From: Carettochelys insculpta
Lineage: Eukaryota > Chordata > Testudines > Carettochelyidae
Direction of reading: 5' to 3'
Length of the DNA: 64,000 bases
Assembly: GCF_033958435.1 (NCBI RefSeq)
Contig: NC_134158.1
Span: forward strand, 6,653,837 to 6,717,836
A program made the position numbers and the translations under genes. Shown piece by piece: positions 11,601 through 20,700 of this stretch. Under the pieces are notes generated by a model, which was not told the DNA's origin, searched no databases, and saw nothing but the letters and a program-made list of their open reading frames with translations. Within the stretch, counting starts at the first letter, position 1. The number at the start of each line of letters is the position of its first letter.

Positions 11601-12589
11601 GAACAACTTTTCTAGATCTGCTTGAAATGCTCCTCCTTATGCACCCCAATATGCCGTTGGCCTTCTTGGCTACAAGGGCACACTGTTTACTCATATCCAG
11701 CCTTTCATCCCCCATAATCCCTAGGTCCCTTTCTGCTGTACTGCTGCTGATCCAGTTGGTCCCCAGCCTATAACAATGCCTGGGATTCTTCCGTCCCAGG
11801 TGCAGGACTTGACACTTCTCCTTACTGAACTGCATCAGATTTCTTTTGGCCCAATCCTCCAATTTATCCAGGTCACTCTGGATCCTATCGCTACCCTATC
11901 TCTCCCCCCTGGCTTGGTGTCACCTGCGAACTGTGAAAGAGTTTACAGTATTATTTGCAGAATTGTTAATTTTATGGCACAAAATTCCCCCTCAGGAATA
12001 AAATAAATATTACAATAAGGCTACACCCAGAATATCCCTGATATCTTTTTCAACAGGAAACTGACCAGCCAGGCCCCAACATGTATCACTCAGTAGAGGG
12101 GCAACTGGAGGAACACACCTAGATTCAGAACATTCAAAAGCATGCCTTGTAATACAAGATAGTAAGTCAGGAAGTTTTCGTCTAACATAGATGCGTCAAG
12201 AAGAATTCACAGATTCTGTAATCCAGTTTTGTGTCATTTCTGAACTGAGTTTTCAGCTTATTACAAAAAAGCACTGACTCCCCTTTTAAGTGCATGTTGT
12301 CCCTCTTGTATACACCGGGAACTATTTAGATTTATGGAAACTTGAATATCCTAGCGAATAAGAAGACTCTCCAGCTGACTAATCCTTTAGAATGAGGAAG
12401 ATCTGCTACAATTTTTGTCGAGCAGATCTACAACACCGGCAGTGATTTTCTCCTTTGCTTCACAGGTTTCCAGTAGCTGGTCCTGCTAAAGAAAACAGCT
12501 GTGGGATGATAAAGGGAAGTCAGATCCGTTCTGAAATCTGCAGTGCGGATTTTAAATGGATTTGCCAGAAAGATGGTGTCTTTTTGTAA
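2556..12589 (+). CDS. Gene D: NKR-P1/KLRB1- or KLRF-like C-type lectin receptor, exons 2-6 (5' partial)
   Basis: Predicted type II membrane receptor of NK or T cells. Five consecutive exons were joined by GT-AG sites with matching phases: 2556-2654 (transmembrane, ends phase 1), 5437-5604 (stalk, phase 1 to 1), 8939-9093, 10120-10226 and 12466-12589 (C-type-lectin domain), ending in TAA. The lectin part shows CPVDW, a CYW strand, WIGL (as CWIGLHF) and a terminal WICQK, but no EPN/WND calcium motif, so it is a non-classical domain like NKR-P1 and KLRF. The first exon (cytoplasmic tail, where an ITIM would lie) was not found; 1-2430 is repeats, so it probably lies upstream of the window. The stalk carries a sequon (NVT) and one cysteine near its end. 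KLRB1 versus KLRF cannot be settled by eye. Confidence 0.82.
2831..3380. mobile_element. Tigger/mariner-like non-autonomous DNA transposon
   Basis: TACAGTAAACCCCC at the left and GGGTTTTAATGTA at the right form degenerate inverted ends next to TA. The left end resembles Tigger-type repeats. The interior has repeated and inverted GGAAACTGACCAGC units that can fold back. In intron 2 of gene D. Confidence 0.55.
3546..3730 (+). repeat. tRNA-derived SINE with CR1-like tail
   Basis: A-box-like AGCTCAGTGGTTTGAGCA and B-box-like TGTGAACTCAATCC about 30 nt apart, then a tail with GGGACTGGAGTAGATGACCT and CCCTTCCAGTTCTA, which matches the CR1 3' end. This is the structure expected for a SINE mobilised by CR1. 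Confidence 0.7.
4565..5110 (-). mobile_element. CR1 LINE 3' part (minus)
   Basis: Conserved CR1 3' end read in reverse (CCTGGAAGAGACCTCATTGA, CACATTCCAGTGCTTCACCA). 5' truncated at about 5110. In intron 2 of gene D, 330 bp before exon 3. Confidence 0.8.
5437..5604 (+). CDS. Gene D exon 3: extracellular stalk
   Basis: This exon was found by phase. Joining exon 2 (ending in T) directly to exon 4 (starting AG) would give a stop, so an intervening phase 1-1 exon is needed. The 168 nt here are open in the required frame, with a TACTAAT branch-like site and AG just before and GTAACT after. It encodes a hydrophilic stalk with an NVT sequon and a distal segment [15 protein letters not shown], typical of KLR stalks that carry a cysteine for dimerisation. 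The upstream boundary is less certain than the donor, because the polypyrimidine tract is short. Confidence 0.72.
5605..6706. other. Gene D intron 3, unclassified part
   Basis: GC-rich near 5620-6000. 6240-6410 holds a dispersed repeat (minus; TGCATAAAATTTATTCCAC, TTAGAGGGAACC) that recurs near 26390, 51610 and 55720. Nothing coding was recognised. Confidence 0.5.
6707..7045. mobile_element. Tigger-like DNA transposon copy
   Basis: Begins TACAGGGTGAACCTCTCTAA. The interior GCTAGACAATATTGACCTCC also occurs in the fragment at 10318-10450, which ends GACTAGAGAGGTTCAGCCTG, the expected inverted end. Confidence 0.5.
7250..7345 (-). repeat. Penelope-like 3' tail fragment (minus)
   Basis: Reverse complement of the tail seen at 34975-35065 (CTCACGAAAGCTCATGCTCA, GTTAGTCT(A/G)TAAGGTGCCAC). 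Confidence 0.6.
7565..8108 (-). mobile_element. Penelope-like element 3' part with inverted terminal copy
   Basis: 7565-7970 reads, on the minus strand, as the end of the Penelope GIY-YIG endonuclease ORF (same as 28856-29119) and its 3' tail. 7965-8108 repeats the tail on the plus strand, so the locus is a long inverted repeat starting CAGTCCAGTAGCACTTTAAA and ending TTTAAAGTGCTACTGGAC. Confidence 0.7.
8235..8546 (+). other. Cysteine-rich ORF, 103 codons, in gene D intron 3
   Basis: An open frame with 12 cysteines in 103 residues (for example YCPSCG, GGCDC). I recognise no family and see no clear splice sites. It directly follows the Penelope copy, and may be chance or an eroded domain. Confidence 0.2.
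8939..9093 (+). CDS. Gene D exon 4: first lectin-domain exon
   Basis: Acceptor CTTCCAG and donor GTAAAG bound a 155-nt exon encoding the start of the lectin domain: [25 protein letters not shown] and the [10 protein letters not shown] strand. A G from the stalk exon completes the first codon (GAG). It ends in phase 0, as the equivalent exon does in the CLEC2-like genes here. Confidence 0.85.
9720..9873. mobile_element. Penelope-like tail, inverted pair
   Basis: The tail is on the minus strand at 9722-9795 (TCCTGTGGCACCTTGTAGAC), then again on the plus strand at 9796-9870 (CTGTTAGTCTATAAGGTGCC). In intron 4 of gene D. Confidence 0.6.
10120..10226 (+). CDS. Gene D exon 5: WIGL lectin-domain exon
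   Basis: TATCACAG acceptor and GTAAGT donor bound 107 nt, phase 0 to phase 2. It encodes the CWIGLHF core followed by [10 protein letters not shown]. The cysteine just before WIGL is not part of the canonical lectin set. NNSS provides a sequon. Confidence 0.85.
10318..10450. repeat. Tigger-like DNA transposon end fragment
   Basis: Shares GGTAATATTGACCTCCTGT with 6930-6965 and ends GACTAGAGAGGTTCAGCCTG. Confidence 0.5.
11101..11945 (-). mobile_element. CR1 LINE 3' part (minus)
   Basis: CR1 3' end at 11101, then a 123-codon minus ORF (11491-11862) with the CR1 reverse-transcriptase C-terminal signature ([17 protein letters not shown]). 5' truncated. In intron 5 of gene D. Confidence 0.85.
12466..12589 (+). 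CDS. Gene D exon 6: terminal lectin-domain exon
   Basis: Acceptor TTCACAG is followed by 124 nt ending in TAA at 12587-12589. It encodes [22 protein letters not shown] and a short tail. The three cysteines fit the conserved terminal lectin cysteines. An AATAAA follows at 12773. Confidence 0.85.
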
Positions 12590-12772
12590 GCAACTGTGTG
12601 GATCATCCCGCTGTCTTTAATGGAAATTGAAACGGTGTTGAAGTTTATTCTTTAAAGAATTTTTTTAAAGACAAGGACAAAAACTGTGCCTGCAAAAATA
12701 TCTACATCCATTGTCCCTGCCAAAAATGTGCCTGTTTTTCATGCGTTTGCACCCAAGTGCTAGTTTGGAGGG

Positions 12773-12778
12773 AATAAA
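12773..12778 (+). promoter_or_regulatory. Candidate poly(A) signal of gene D
   Basis: AATAAA lies 184 nt after the gene D stop codon, in unique-looking sequence, a plausible 3' UTR length. Confidence 0.55.
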
Positions 12779-13633
12779 GATAAGACTTACAAATGGGCAC
12801 TAAGCTCAGGTATATGGAAAACTCAAGCGTACAGAAAGCTCACAGTCCTGCAGTGAGAGCTGTTTAAATATTGTAATTACAAATCACATACAAAAAGCCG
12901 TGTAAAAGAATGGCGAGGCTGCAAAGTCAGAAATTAGGAACTGCAAGAATTTAAGTTGCCTGTGCAACCTTAATGCAGGTCCCTTGCCTATATGCATCAT
13001 GATGGTCTTGAATTACGTGGTCGCATATTTTCCACTGAACTCCTGCCATAAACATTATGGAATTCCTGTTTCTTCTTTGAGTGTTATGTCCATTCTAATC
13101 AGATGTGCATTTACCATGTTCGTGATCCTCAGAAAATTCTTTCCTTAGCAGGTTGGTTGTGGAGGCCCCTGGAGTCATGGCACTATGCCACTCAATATAA
13201 GACCCCCAACAGCACCCCTCCTCCCCCCACTTACTTTAGTACCTTCCTTACTATCCATGATGGTTGCCAGAACATAGGATTTGCTTCACACACACTTTCC
13301 TTAGAGTATTTCTTAATTTTCTAGCTTCTATAAGTTTTAGCTAGTTTAGTGTTTTCTTTCTCAGACCCTGCTCACAAATATTCTTCACAATGTATCTCTT
13401 CAGGGAGGTTCGCCTATTTTCCCTGTCTGACAGATGAGAAATGGAAGTACAGAGAAATTAAGGGCAACATTTGTGAGTGCCCACAAATTTTGGACACTCC
13501 AAGGTCGTGATTTGTCAGAATACTTGCCATTTTTAATACTACCACGAATTCAGAGCACAGTGCCCACTGACTTCAGCTGCAGTTGTAAGTACGTGGCAAG
13601 TCTAGTCCCAAGCTGAGCACCAGAAAATGATGA
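12779..13633. other. D-C intergenic stretch, unclassified
   Basis: AT-rich to mixed sequence with no recognised gene or repeat, apart from short low-complexity C runs near 13215-13230. Confidence 0.4.
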
Positions 13634-14082
13634 TCACACAGGCTACATCTACGTGACAGAGATCGTTTGAAAGAAGCCTGTCCAGAAGATCTCTTCTGAA
13701 AGAACTCCTATGGAAAGAGCACATCCACACACTAAAAACCGGATCAAAAGAGCGGTCTGTTCTTTCGAACAAGAGCATCCCCACAGCCCCCGCTTCTTTG
13801 GAAGAACGGACCAAGGATCAAAAACTCAGGCCTCATGAGGACGGCTCTTCCGAAGAAAAGGGCCTGCGGAGCATCTACACGTTGTCTTTTGAAAGAAGCT
13901 TTCGAAAGGGGGTGGTCTTCCTGAACCGGGAAGAGAAGAGCGATTTCAAAAGGAGCACCGCAGTGGTTTGATTTACTTTCAAAAGAATAGTTTGTATGTC
14001 TAGCCACCCCGCGGGACCTTTCAAAGAGCCCTCTCCTTCCGAAAAATCTTTCAGAAGAACTCGCTAGTGTAGATGCAGCCAG
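13634..14082. mobile_element. MITE with GGCTACATCTAC ends
   Basis: Left end GGCTACATCTACGTG and right end CTAGTGTAGATGCAGCC are imperfect inverted repeats. The interior has many TTCGAAAG and CTTTCGAA units. The end sequence relates it to the Harbinger-type MITEs. Confidence 0.6.
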
Positions 14083-14547
14083 TTAGTGATCAGTACTGAA
14101 AAAGTTAGCTAAGGTGATGCATGGATGGTCTCCAATTCTTTTGATTGCTTTTCACCTTCCGTACCCATAAGATTGTCCTCTTTTTCCTGCAGCTCCCACT
14201 GCTTCATTCACTACACGCCTTCCAACTTCTGCAAAGGCAGCCCTACTTCTGGTATTTCCTAACTTCTGAGTTAAAAAAAGACATGGCATCACGTGGAACC
14301 ATCTCTCCAGCCTCTGTCATCAGCGGGGTTTGGTTCTTTAGCTCCACAACATGGTCCTTTCATACTTGAGCGTTGGAAAAAAAAAATCAGAAAAGAGCAA
14401 CAAAAATGATTAAGGGGAGGGAATGGCTGCCTGATGAGGGGAGATTAATCAGCCTGGGACTGTATAGCTTGAAAAAGAGACACCTAATGGAGTGATATGA
14501 CAGTTGTCTCTAAAATCATGACCAGTCTTGAGAAGGTGAATAGAATC

Positions 14548-15225
14548 ATAGAATGCTAGGACTGGAAGGGACCTCGAGAGGCCATTGAGTCCAGACCCCT
14601 GCCCCAATGGCAGGACCAAGTACTGTCTAAACCATCCCTGATAGACATCTATCCAACCTGTTCTTAAATATCTCCAGAGATGGAGATTCCACAACCTCCC
14701 TTGGCAATTTATTCCAGTGTTTGACCACCCTGACAGTTAGGAACTTTTTCCTAATGTCCAACCTAAACCTCCCTTGCTGCAGTTTAAGTCCATTGCCCTT
14801 GTTCTATCCTCAGAGGCCAAAAAAACCAAGATTTCTCCCTCCTCTTTATGACACCCTTTTAGCTACCTGAAAACTGCTGTCATGTTGCCCCTCACTCTTC
14901 TTTTTTCCAAACTAAACAAGCCCAGTTCTCTCATCCTTTCTTCATAGGTCATGTTCTCTATACGTTTGATCATTCTTGTTGCTCTTTTCTGGACCCTTTC
15001 CAATTTCTCCACATCTTTCTTGAACTGTGGTGCCCAGAACTGGACACACTACTCCAGCTGAGGCCTCACCAGTTCAGAGTAGAGCAGAAGAATGACTTCT
15101 CGTGTCTTGTTCACAACACACCTGTTAATGCATCCCAGAATCACGTTTGCTTTTTTGCAACAGCATCACACTGTTGACTCATATTTACCTTGTGGTCCAC
15201 TATAAGAGTTATCCACACCTTCCTG
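14548..15225 (-). mobile_element. CR1 LINE 3' part (minus)
   Basis: Conserved CR1 3' end in reverse (AGGACTGGAAGGGACCTCGA, CCAGTGTTTGACCACCCTGA), 5' truncated. Confidence 0.8.
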
Positions 15226-15231
15226 TAACAC

Positions 15232-15360
15232 AAAAACTAGGGATCACCAAATGAAATTAATAGGTAGCAAGTTTAAAACAAACAAAGGAAGTTTTTCTTC
15301 ACATGGTGTACAGGCAACCGGTGGAACTCCTTGCCAGAGGAGGCTGTGAAGGCTACAGAA
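15232..15360 (+). repeat. LINE 3' fragment (plus)
   Basis: AAGTTTTTCTTCACATGGTG and GAACTCCTTGCCAGAGGAGG match the pattern of a CR1-type 3' region. It adjoins the Harbinger pseudogene. Confidence 0.45.
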
Positions 15361-15379
15361 CTTCCGGCCACCTTCCTTG

Positions 15380-15829
15380 AGCTCTGTGCTGAGCTGCCAC
15401 TGGAACTGTGCTACAAGGACACCCAGATGAGAGCTGCTCTTTCCGTGTGGAAGCTGGCTACTTCCGACAGCTACTGCTCAGTTGCCAGCCAGTCTGGTGT
15501 GGGGAAGTGTACTGTGGGGGTGATGCTACGGCGGGTGTGCAAGGGAGAGCAATCAATCACGTTTTGCTGCACCAGACTGAGACTCCGGGGAATGTGGACG
15601 AGGTCGTGGCTGCCTTTGCAGAAATGGGGTTCCCTGCCTGTGGAGGGGCAATGGATGGGACTCACTGTAATCCTCTCCCCCGCACACCTGGCCTCAGAGT
15701 ACCTCAAGCAGTGCTCCAAGCACTTGTAGATCATCAGGGCCTTTCTGCAGACATAAATGGGGATGAATCTGGAAGAGTGTATGATGCAAAGTATTTTCAG
15801 AAACAGCTGCCTGTAAGGGAAGCAATTTC

Positions 15830-15874
<45 letters not shown>

Positions 15875-16141
15875 CGCCTGCCTGAAGGCAAGGTGGAGCT
15901 GCTTATATGGACAACTAGACCTGCTTCAGCACCACATCCCCATGGTCCTTGCCTCCTATTATTGACTTCAGATCCTGTGAGAGAGCAAAGGGGAAGTATT
16001 TGCTCAAGAATGGAGAGCGGAGGCAGAGTGTCTGGCCAATGCATTTGAGCGGCCAGACCTTCATGCTGCTAGGGTGGCCCATCAGGTGGTCGTTGATATC
16101 AGGGAGGCCCTGAGGAACCACTTTGATGATGACGAACAGTG
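15380..16141 (+). pseudogene. PIF/Harbinger transposase pseudogene (HARBI1-like)
   Basis: DDE-type nuclease of PIF/Harbinger transposons, in three shifted frames. 15436-15530 encodes ALSVWKLATSDSYCSVAS; 15594-15660 encodes FAEMGFPACGGAMDGTH with the first catalytic Asp; 15705-15810 encodes the VLQALVDHQG and GRVYDAKYF region with the second Asp. The (GA)n run at 15836-15871 sits where the third acidic (Glu) segment is expected. The C-terminal part resumes at about 15885 (LKARW, LDLLQHHIPMV) and ends REALRNHFDDDEQ with TGA at 16139-16141. It is not functional. Family members cut and paste with 3-bp TTA/TAA target duplications, which fits the MITEs here. Confidence 0.8.
15836..15871. repeat. 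(GA)n microsatellite
   Basis: About 18 GA units interrupting the Harbinger transposase pseudogene. Confidence 0.95.
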
Positions 16142-16459
16142 AGATTATCACAGGATTTGTGGAGATGTCACCTTCCACTGATACCCTGGCTCTGTGCTAC
16201 CTGTGTTCGCCAGCCTGTAAGAGTAATGGTACTGTAGGTACCGGCATGCTTTCTTTAATCAGTTACATACAGCAGCAGTGGGATAAGGATTGGAAAAAGA
16301 GGGAGGGGAAGAGTAACACCTGAGTTCTCCTTAATTCAACTGTACAAATTTAATACATAGCAGCAACGGATAAGGATTGTGGGTACTGGACATGGGGGGC
16401 GGGGGGCACAGCCGTGCCAGGGACCAGCTATTTCCCTGTTCGTAGCTGTGGTGTGGGGG

Positions 16460-16755
16460 TCAAGTGGGTTGAGAAAGGAAGTTGGGTCCAGGCAGGCTTT
16501 GCATTGGGGTGCATGGAGCAGTTATGGCAGCAGAATTATGCTGGCTGTGCACGTGGGGCAACTTTTGCCAGCGCTGCTGACTGATCTGGGCCATGGAGCG
16601 TATTAGCTCCATCTGTTCCCCTGGAGCTTGGCGAATCCTTTCAGTGGCTTGATCTCTCCTTTGCATCTGTGCTGCCCTCGCATCTCTCTGTGCTCTGCAA
16701 TCTTCCCTCCCTTCCTTCCACAGCACTGCCACTTGCTGGGTACAGGTGTCCATGA
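16460..16755 (-). pseudogene. Possible Harbinger Myb-like second ORF remnant
   Basis: A 97-codon minus ORF, rich in Gln, Arg and Glu (AQRDARAAQMQRRDQATERI), converges on the transposase. PIF/Harbinger elements carry a Myb/SANT accessory gene that ends in such charged coiled-coil-like sequence. No Myb domain is visible, so this rests on position and composition. Confidence 0.35.
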
Positions 16756-16992
16756 GATGGTGCTAGGAGCAGGGGCAGCGTGCAGGGCCCTCCCCCTAAT
16801 CCTGCTGGGCTCAAGGTACTCAGAGAGCCACATAGCCCCGCCACATCTGGGCACTCTGAGCAGCACAGAGGGCACACACAGCAGGGAGCATGTTCAAGGC
16901 TCCCACTGGGCTGCGTGCTGGAACCAGAGCGTGGCAGGTTGGATCCGGCCCACAGGCCGTACTTTGCCTACTGACGCTACAGAAATAGACCC

Positions 16993-17602
16993 ATAGAATC
17001 CTAGGGCTGGACGGGACCTCAGGAGGTCATCGAGCCCAGTTCCCTGCCCAAAGCAGGATCAACCCAAACTAAATCATCCCAGCCAGGGCTTTGTCAAGCC
17101 GGGACTTAAAAATCTCCAGGAACGTAGATTCCACCTCCTCTCTAGGCAACGCACTCCAGTACTTCACCACCCTCTTGGGGAAGTACTTCTTCCTAATATC
17201 CAACCTACAAGTCTTCTTCCATAACTTCAGACCATTGCTCCTTGTTCTGCCATCTCTCACCACTGAGAACAGTTTCTCTCCATCCTCTCTAGAGCCCCCT
17301 TCAGGAAGCTGAAGGCTGCTATTAAATCACCCCTCAGTCTTCTCTTCTGTAAACTAAACAAGCCCAAATCCCTCAGCCTCTCCGCGTAGGTCTTGTGCTC
17401 CAGCCCCTTAATCATTTTGGTTGCCCTCCGCTGAACCTGCTCCAGCACATCCGCACCCTTTCTATACTGGGGGGAGCCCAAAACTGGACACAATATTCCC
17501 AATAATCACCAATGCCCAATAGAAGGGAACAACCACTTCTCTAGATCTGCTGGAAATGCTCCTCCTAATGCACCCCAATATGCCGTTAGCCTGCTTGGTT
17601 GC
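16993..17602 (-). mobile_element. CR1 LINE 3' part abutting gene C (minus)
   Basis: CR1 3' end at 16993 (ATAGAATCCTAGGGCTGGAC), extending to about 17602, with an 81-codon fragment of the ORF2 C-terminus (17257-17502). It lies on the same strand as gene C and begins about 20 bp beyond its stop codon, so the gene C 3' UTR would run into it. Confidence 0.85.
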
Positions 17603-17621
17603 CTCTCTGCTTTTCATTTCC

Positions 17622-17760
17622 TCATGGTTCTCGCACTGACAGTCTCTCTGTATAGCTATCTGCTTTGCTACAGATCCAGCGTCTCAGTGAGGAGCACCAG
17701 GAACTGCCCACAGCTGCGTCATTCAGGTAGGCACATTCTCCTCTGCCTCTTACTTCAAAC
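17622..17760 (-). CDS. CLEC2D-like: Gene C exon 5: lectin end and stop
   Basis: Acceptor GTCTTGCAG is followed by 139 nt to TGA. It encodes FEVRGRGECAYLND, WCSSLRRWICSK and a short tail. The GECAYLND and WICSK motifs are strongly CLEC2D-like. Confidence 0.88.
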
Positions 17761-20700
17761 CTGCAAGACAAAAGCCAGTGAGCCAAAGTCAGTCGGGGGG
17801 GAGGGCGTTCTGTCACCATTGCTCCAGAAACATCTTGCCACTCCAGCTCCTCCTTGGACAGCGGGAGCACCAGGGGGCTGAATGCGCAGCTGAGAGAAAG
17901 ACATCTGCTTGCATCTGGGTCCCGATTCCCCCACCCAGCCGGCTCCAATGGCGGCATCTCCTGCAGTGTGGAACCTCCGTGCCAGTGCAACCTGGAGAGT
18001 GCTCCCCGACCCTCTAAGTCATTCCCACGCACCAGTGTGTTAGGAGGACCCTGAGGCTTTCATGGTGTTGCAATAGAAATGACCCAAATAGCAAGAGGAA
18101 GACCGACCTTATGGGACAGGCCCTGCGTTGGGACTCAGGAGAGAGGGGTTTAGTTGCAGGTCTGCTGCAGGCTCCCTGAGTGATGACATTAAGTCAGTCA
18201 TTGAATCCCTCAGGGTCTCAATTCCCCATCCACTAGAACAGAGCAGTGCTATTTCCTGATCTCCGAGTGTTGTAAGAATGAATGCACTGATGGGGGGGTG
18301 TGGTCTGACACTACAATACAGCGGCCCAGAGCAGTACCTGCACTGAAAGTCTCTCGGCTCCATCAAATAGGAAAAATAAATCTTTTCTAAAATTGAAATT
18401 ATATTCCTTTCCCCAGATGCAGGCATTTATGATCAAATTTGAAACTGACAGCCAGCAAAAGCCCAAGATTACAATACTTGATTGAAATAATTTACTTTCA
18501 CATTTAGAAATCGTGAAGCAGTGTGCGTACAGAACTTTTAAAGGAAGTCAGAAATTCAAGTGAGAGCCATTTCCCCCAGCCCTGCCTGGCTGAGTTCACC
18601 TACAGTAACACACCGAGATATGCGTACCCAAGTTGCACGTATCCCAGATTAGTACAACTGCTGCCCCGACAGGAGCGGTTTCCCAGGTCCCGGGAGTGGT
18701 GGAGAGCTAGGAACCAGATGGAAGCCTGGCTCCCTCCGCTGGCGGGAGCTGGGAAACTGACCAGCACATGGCAGGGAACGTGCTCAAGGCTCCCACTGCG
18801 CTGCAGGCAACCCTCACGCAACAGTGCACATACATATTGCAACAGGGAACATTTCCAGCACAATGACAGGCACTGGCCAAGCTTAGGTGCCTACAGCCAT
18901 CAGTAGCAACTGAGCAAGGGTTCTGTGACCCCCAGGAGGGTCCGAGTCAGGCACCTGATGGTCAGTTTAGGTGCTTAAATTATTTTATCACTTTAGCCCT
19001 TTGACACCGTAATCAAGTCACCTCTTGATCTTTCTGCTAAAAACTATTTTCTGCAGCCCTCAAATCATACTGTGGTTCTTTTCACACCCTCGCTCCTTAT
19101 TTAAAGTGCAGAACAAAAGCACATTTTTCCTTGCGTAAGCAAAGCCACGCCTGTGGCCGTGCTGTATTATAAACTTTAATCTTTACAATTTTATTATCAA
19201 GCCAGTTCTTAAACTGCAATACTTCTCCCCAGCGTGCTTACAGGAGCCCCATGTGTTCTGCCTGTAGTGGCAGACAAAGTTGTCCTGATTTCTGACAGTG
19301 CTCCACACCCTCAATCCTGCCACTTATTTACATGTCACACTGAGAACTGTGGGGTAGTGAACTATTCCGTGCTGTCTCACGTTCTCCTGAAATGCTAACA
19401 AGGGAAAAAGCCACGTTCAGGTTTCAGTAATGAACATGAGATCAGCCCGAACTTGGCTCCTTAGTCAAAACATTGAGTTAGAAGTGACAATTTCACAAAC
19501 AGGTAACTCACATGTTATTGAATTCTCGGCCATTCACCCATATCCACAACTTGTTGAGATCCCACCTCAAACCAATCCAGTGCTCAGAGGGACCTTTATA
19601 GCGATGCATGAAATCCTTTAAAAAACAGAAAGATGAGAATGATTTACCTTCATTTCCTGGGCTCCAGCTTGTGTAATGGAGCTAAAAGTCTGGGGAGTTT
19701 AAAGTCTGTCTGCATTACCCCCCCCAACACACACACACCAATTACTCACTGGAGCTGTGGGGCACAAGCCCCTTTCCCCTGAGCTGCTGCACGCTCCAAC
19801 TGCCCCAGATGCCCTGCCACACAAACGGCCTGGCCTGAGTACCTGCCTCTGCTGCTGCGTCACACGCTTGTCTCACTATGTGGTGGGATGTGTCTGCAGA
19901 GAGGTGCCCAACATTTGTGGTTCCCGAGTCGCATTCGCCACAATCCGCTGCCTCGTTTGCTACACCACGGCTCTGACCCCTGAGCTATCCCTCCCGCCCT
20001 CAGAGCAGAGGTGGCTTTACCTGACCAGGAACTTGAACTCTGGGTCTGCAGATTAAAAGTCTGATGCTCTACGACTCAGCTAGCCATTACTCATCGGTCA
20101 CGGAAACGTTCGGCCAACAAACCGATTGTTTGACGCGCCAGCGGTTTCTGGAGAGGTGCGAGTGGGCTTGCTGGCAGCAGTCAAGAGTTGCTGCAGCGAG
20201 AACCTAGCAGTGTAAGCTCCCCTTAAGGAACGCTCCATCTGTTTCAACTGTCCCAAAGAGCAAATGACAGATGAATTCCTTCCTCCATGCTCGGATCTCA
20301 GAATGTTTGCAATGCTTTCCATAAGCCTCCTCGGGCCTCCCAAAACAGAGTCTCTTTCCGGAGCTGGAGGAAGGACAGAGGAGCACTGGGGGCCAGCAGA
20401 AGTGATACAGCAACATGCTGAAGGCACACATGAAAAAGTGCAGCATCGGTGCCAACACTCAGGAGAACCTGGCCCAGGACTGGCCCCAGCAGAGAGCGGT
20501 AATCCAGGAGCAGGTGGTGCAATTTGAGAGGTCGCACCGCAGTGCAGACAAGGCAGCTCTGGCTGGGAGGCACTTACCTAAGCAGCTCCTGACCAGCAGC
20601 ATGCCAAGGCAGCTTCCCTGCCCACCAGCAGCCCCAGCCCACTGCCTGGCCCATGTGACTCTGCACGGGGGCAGAGGGATGGCTTCATGCGCTGGCCCCA

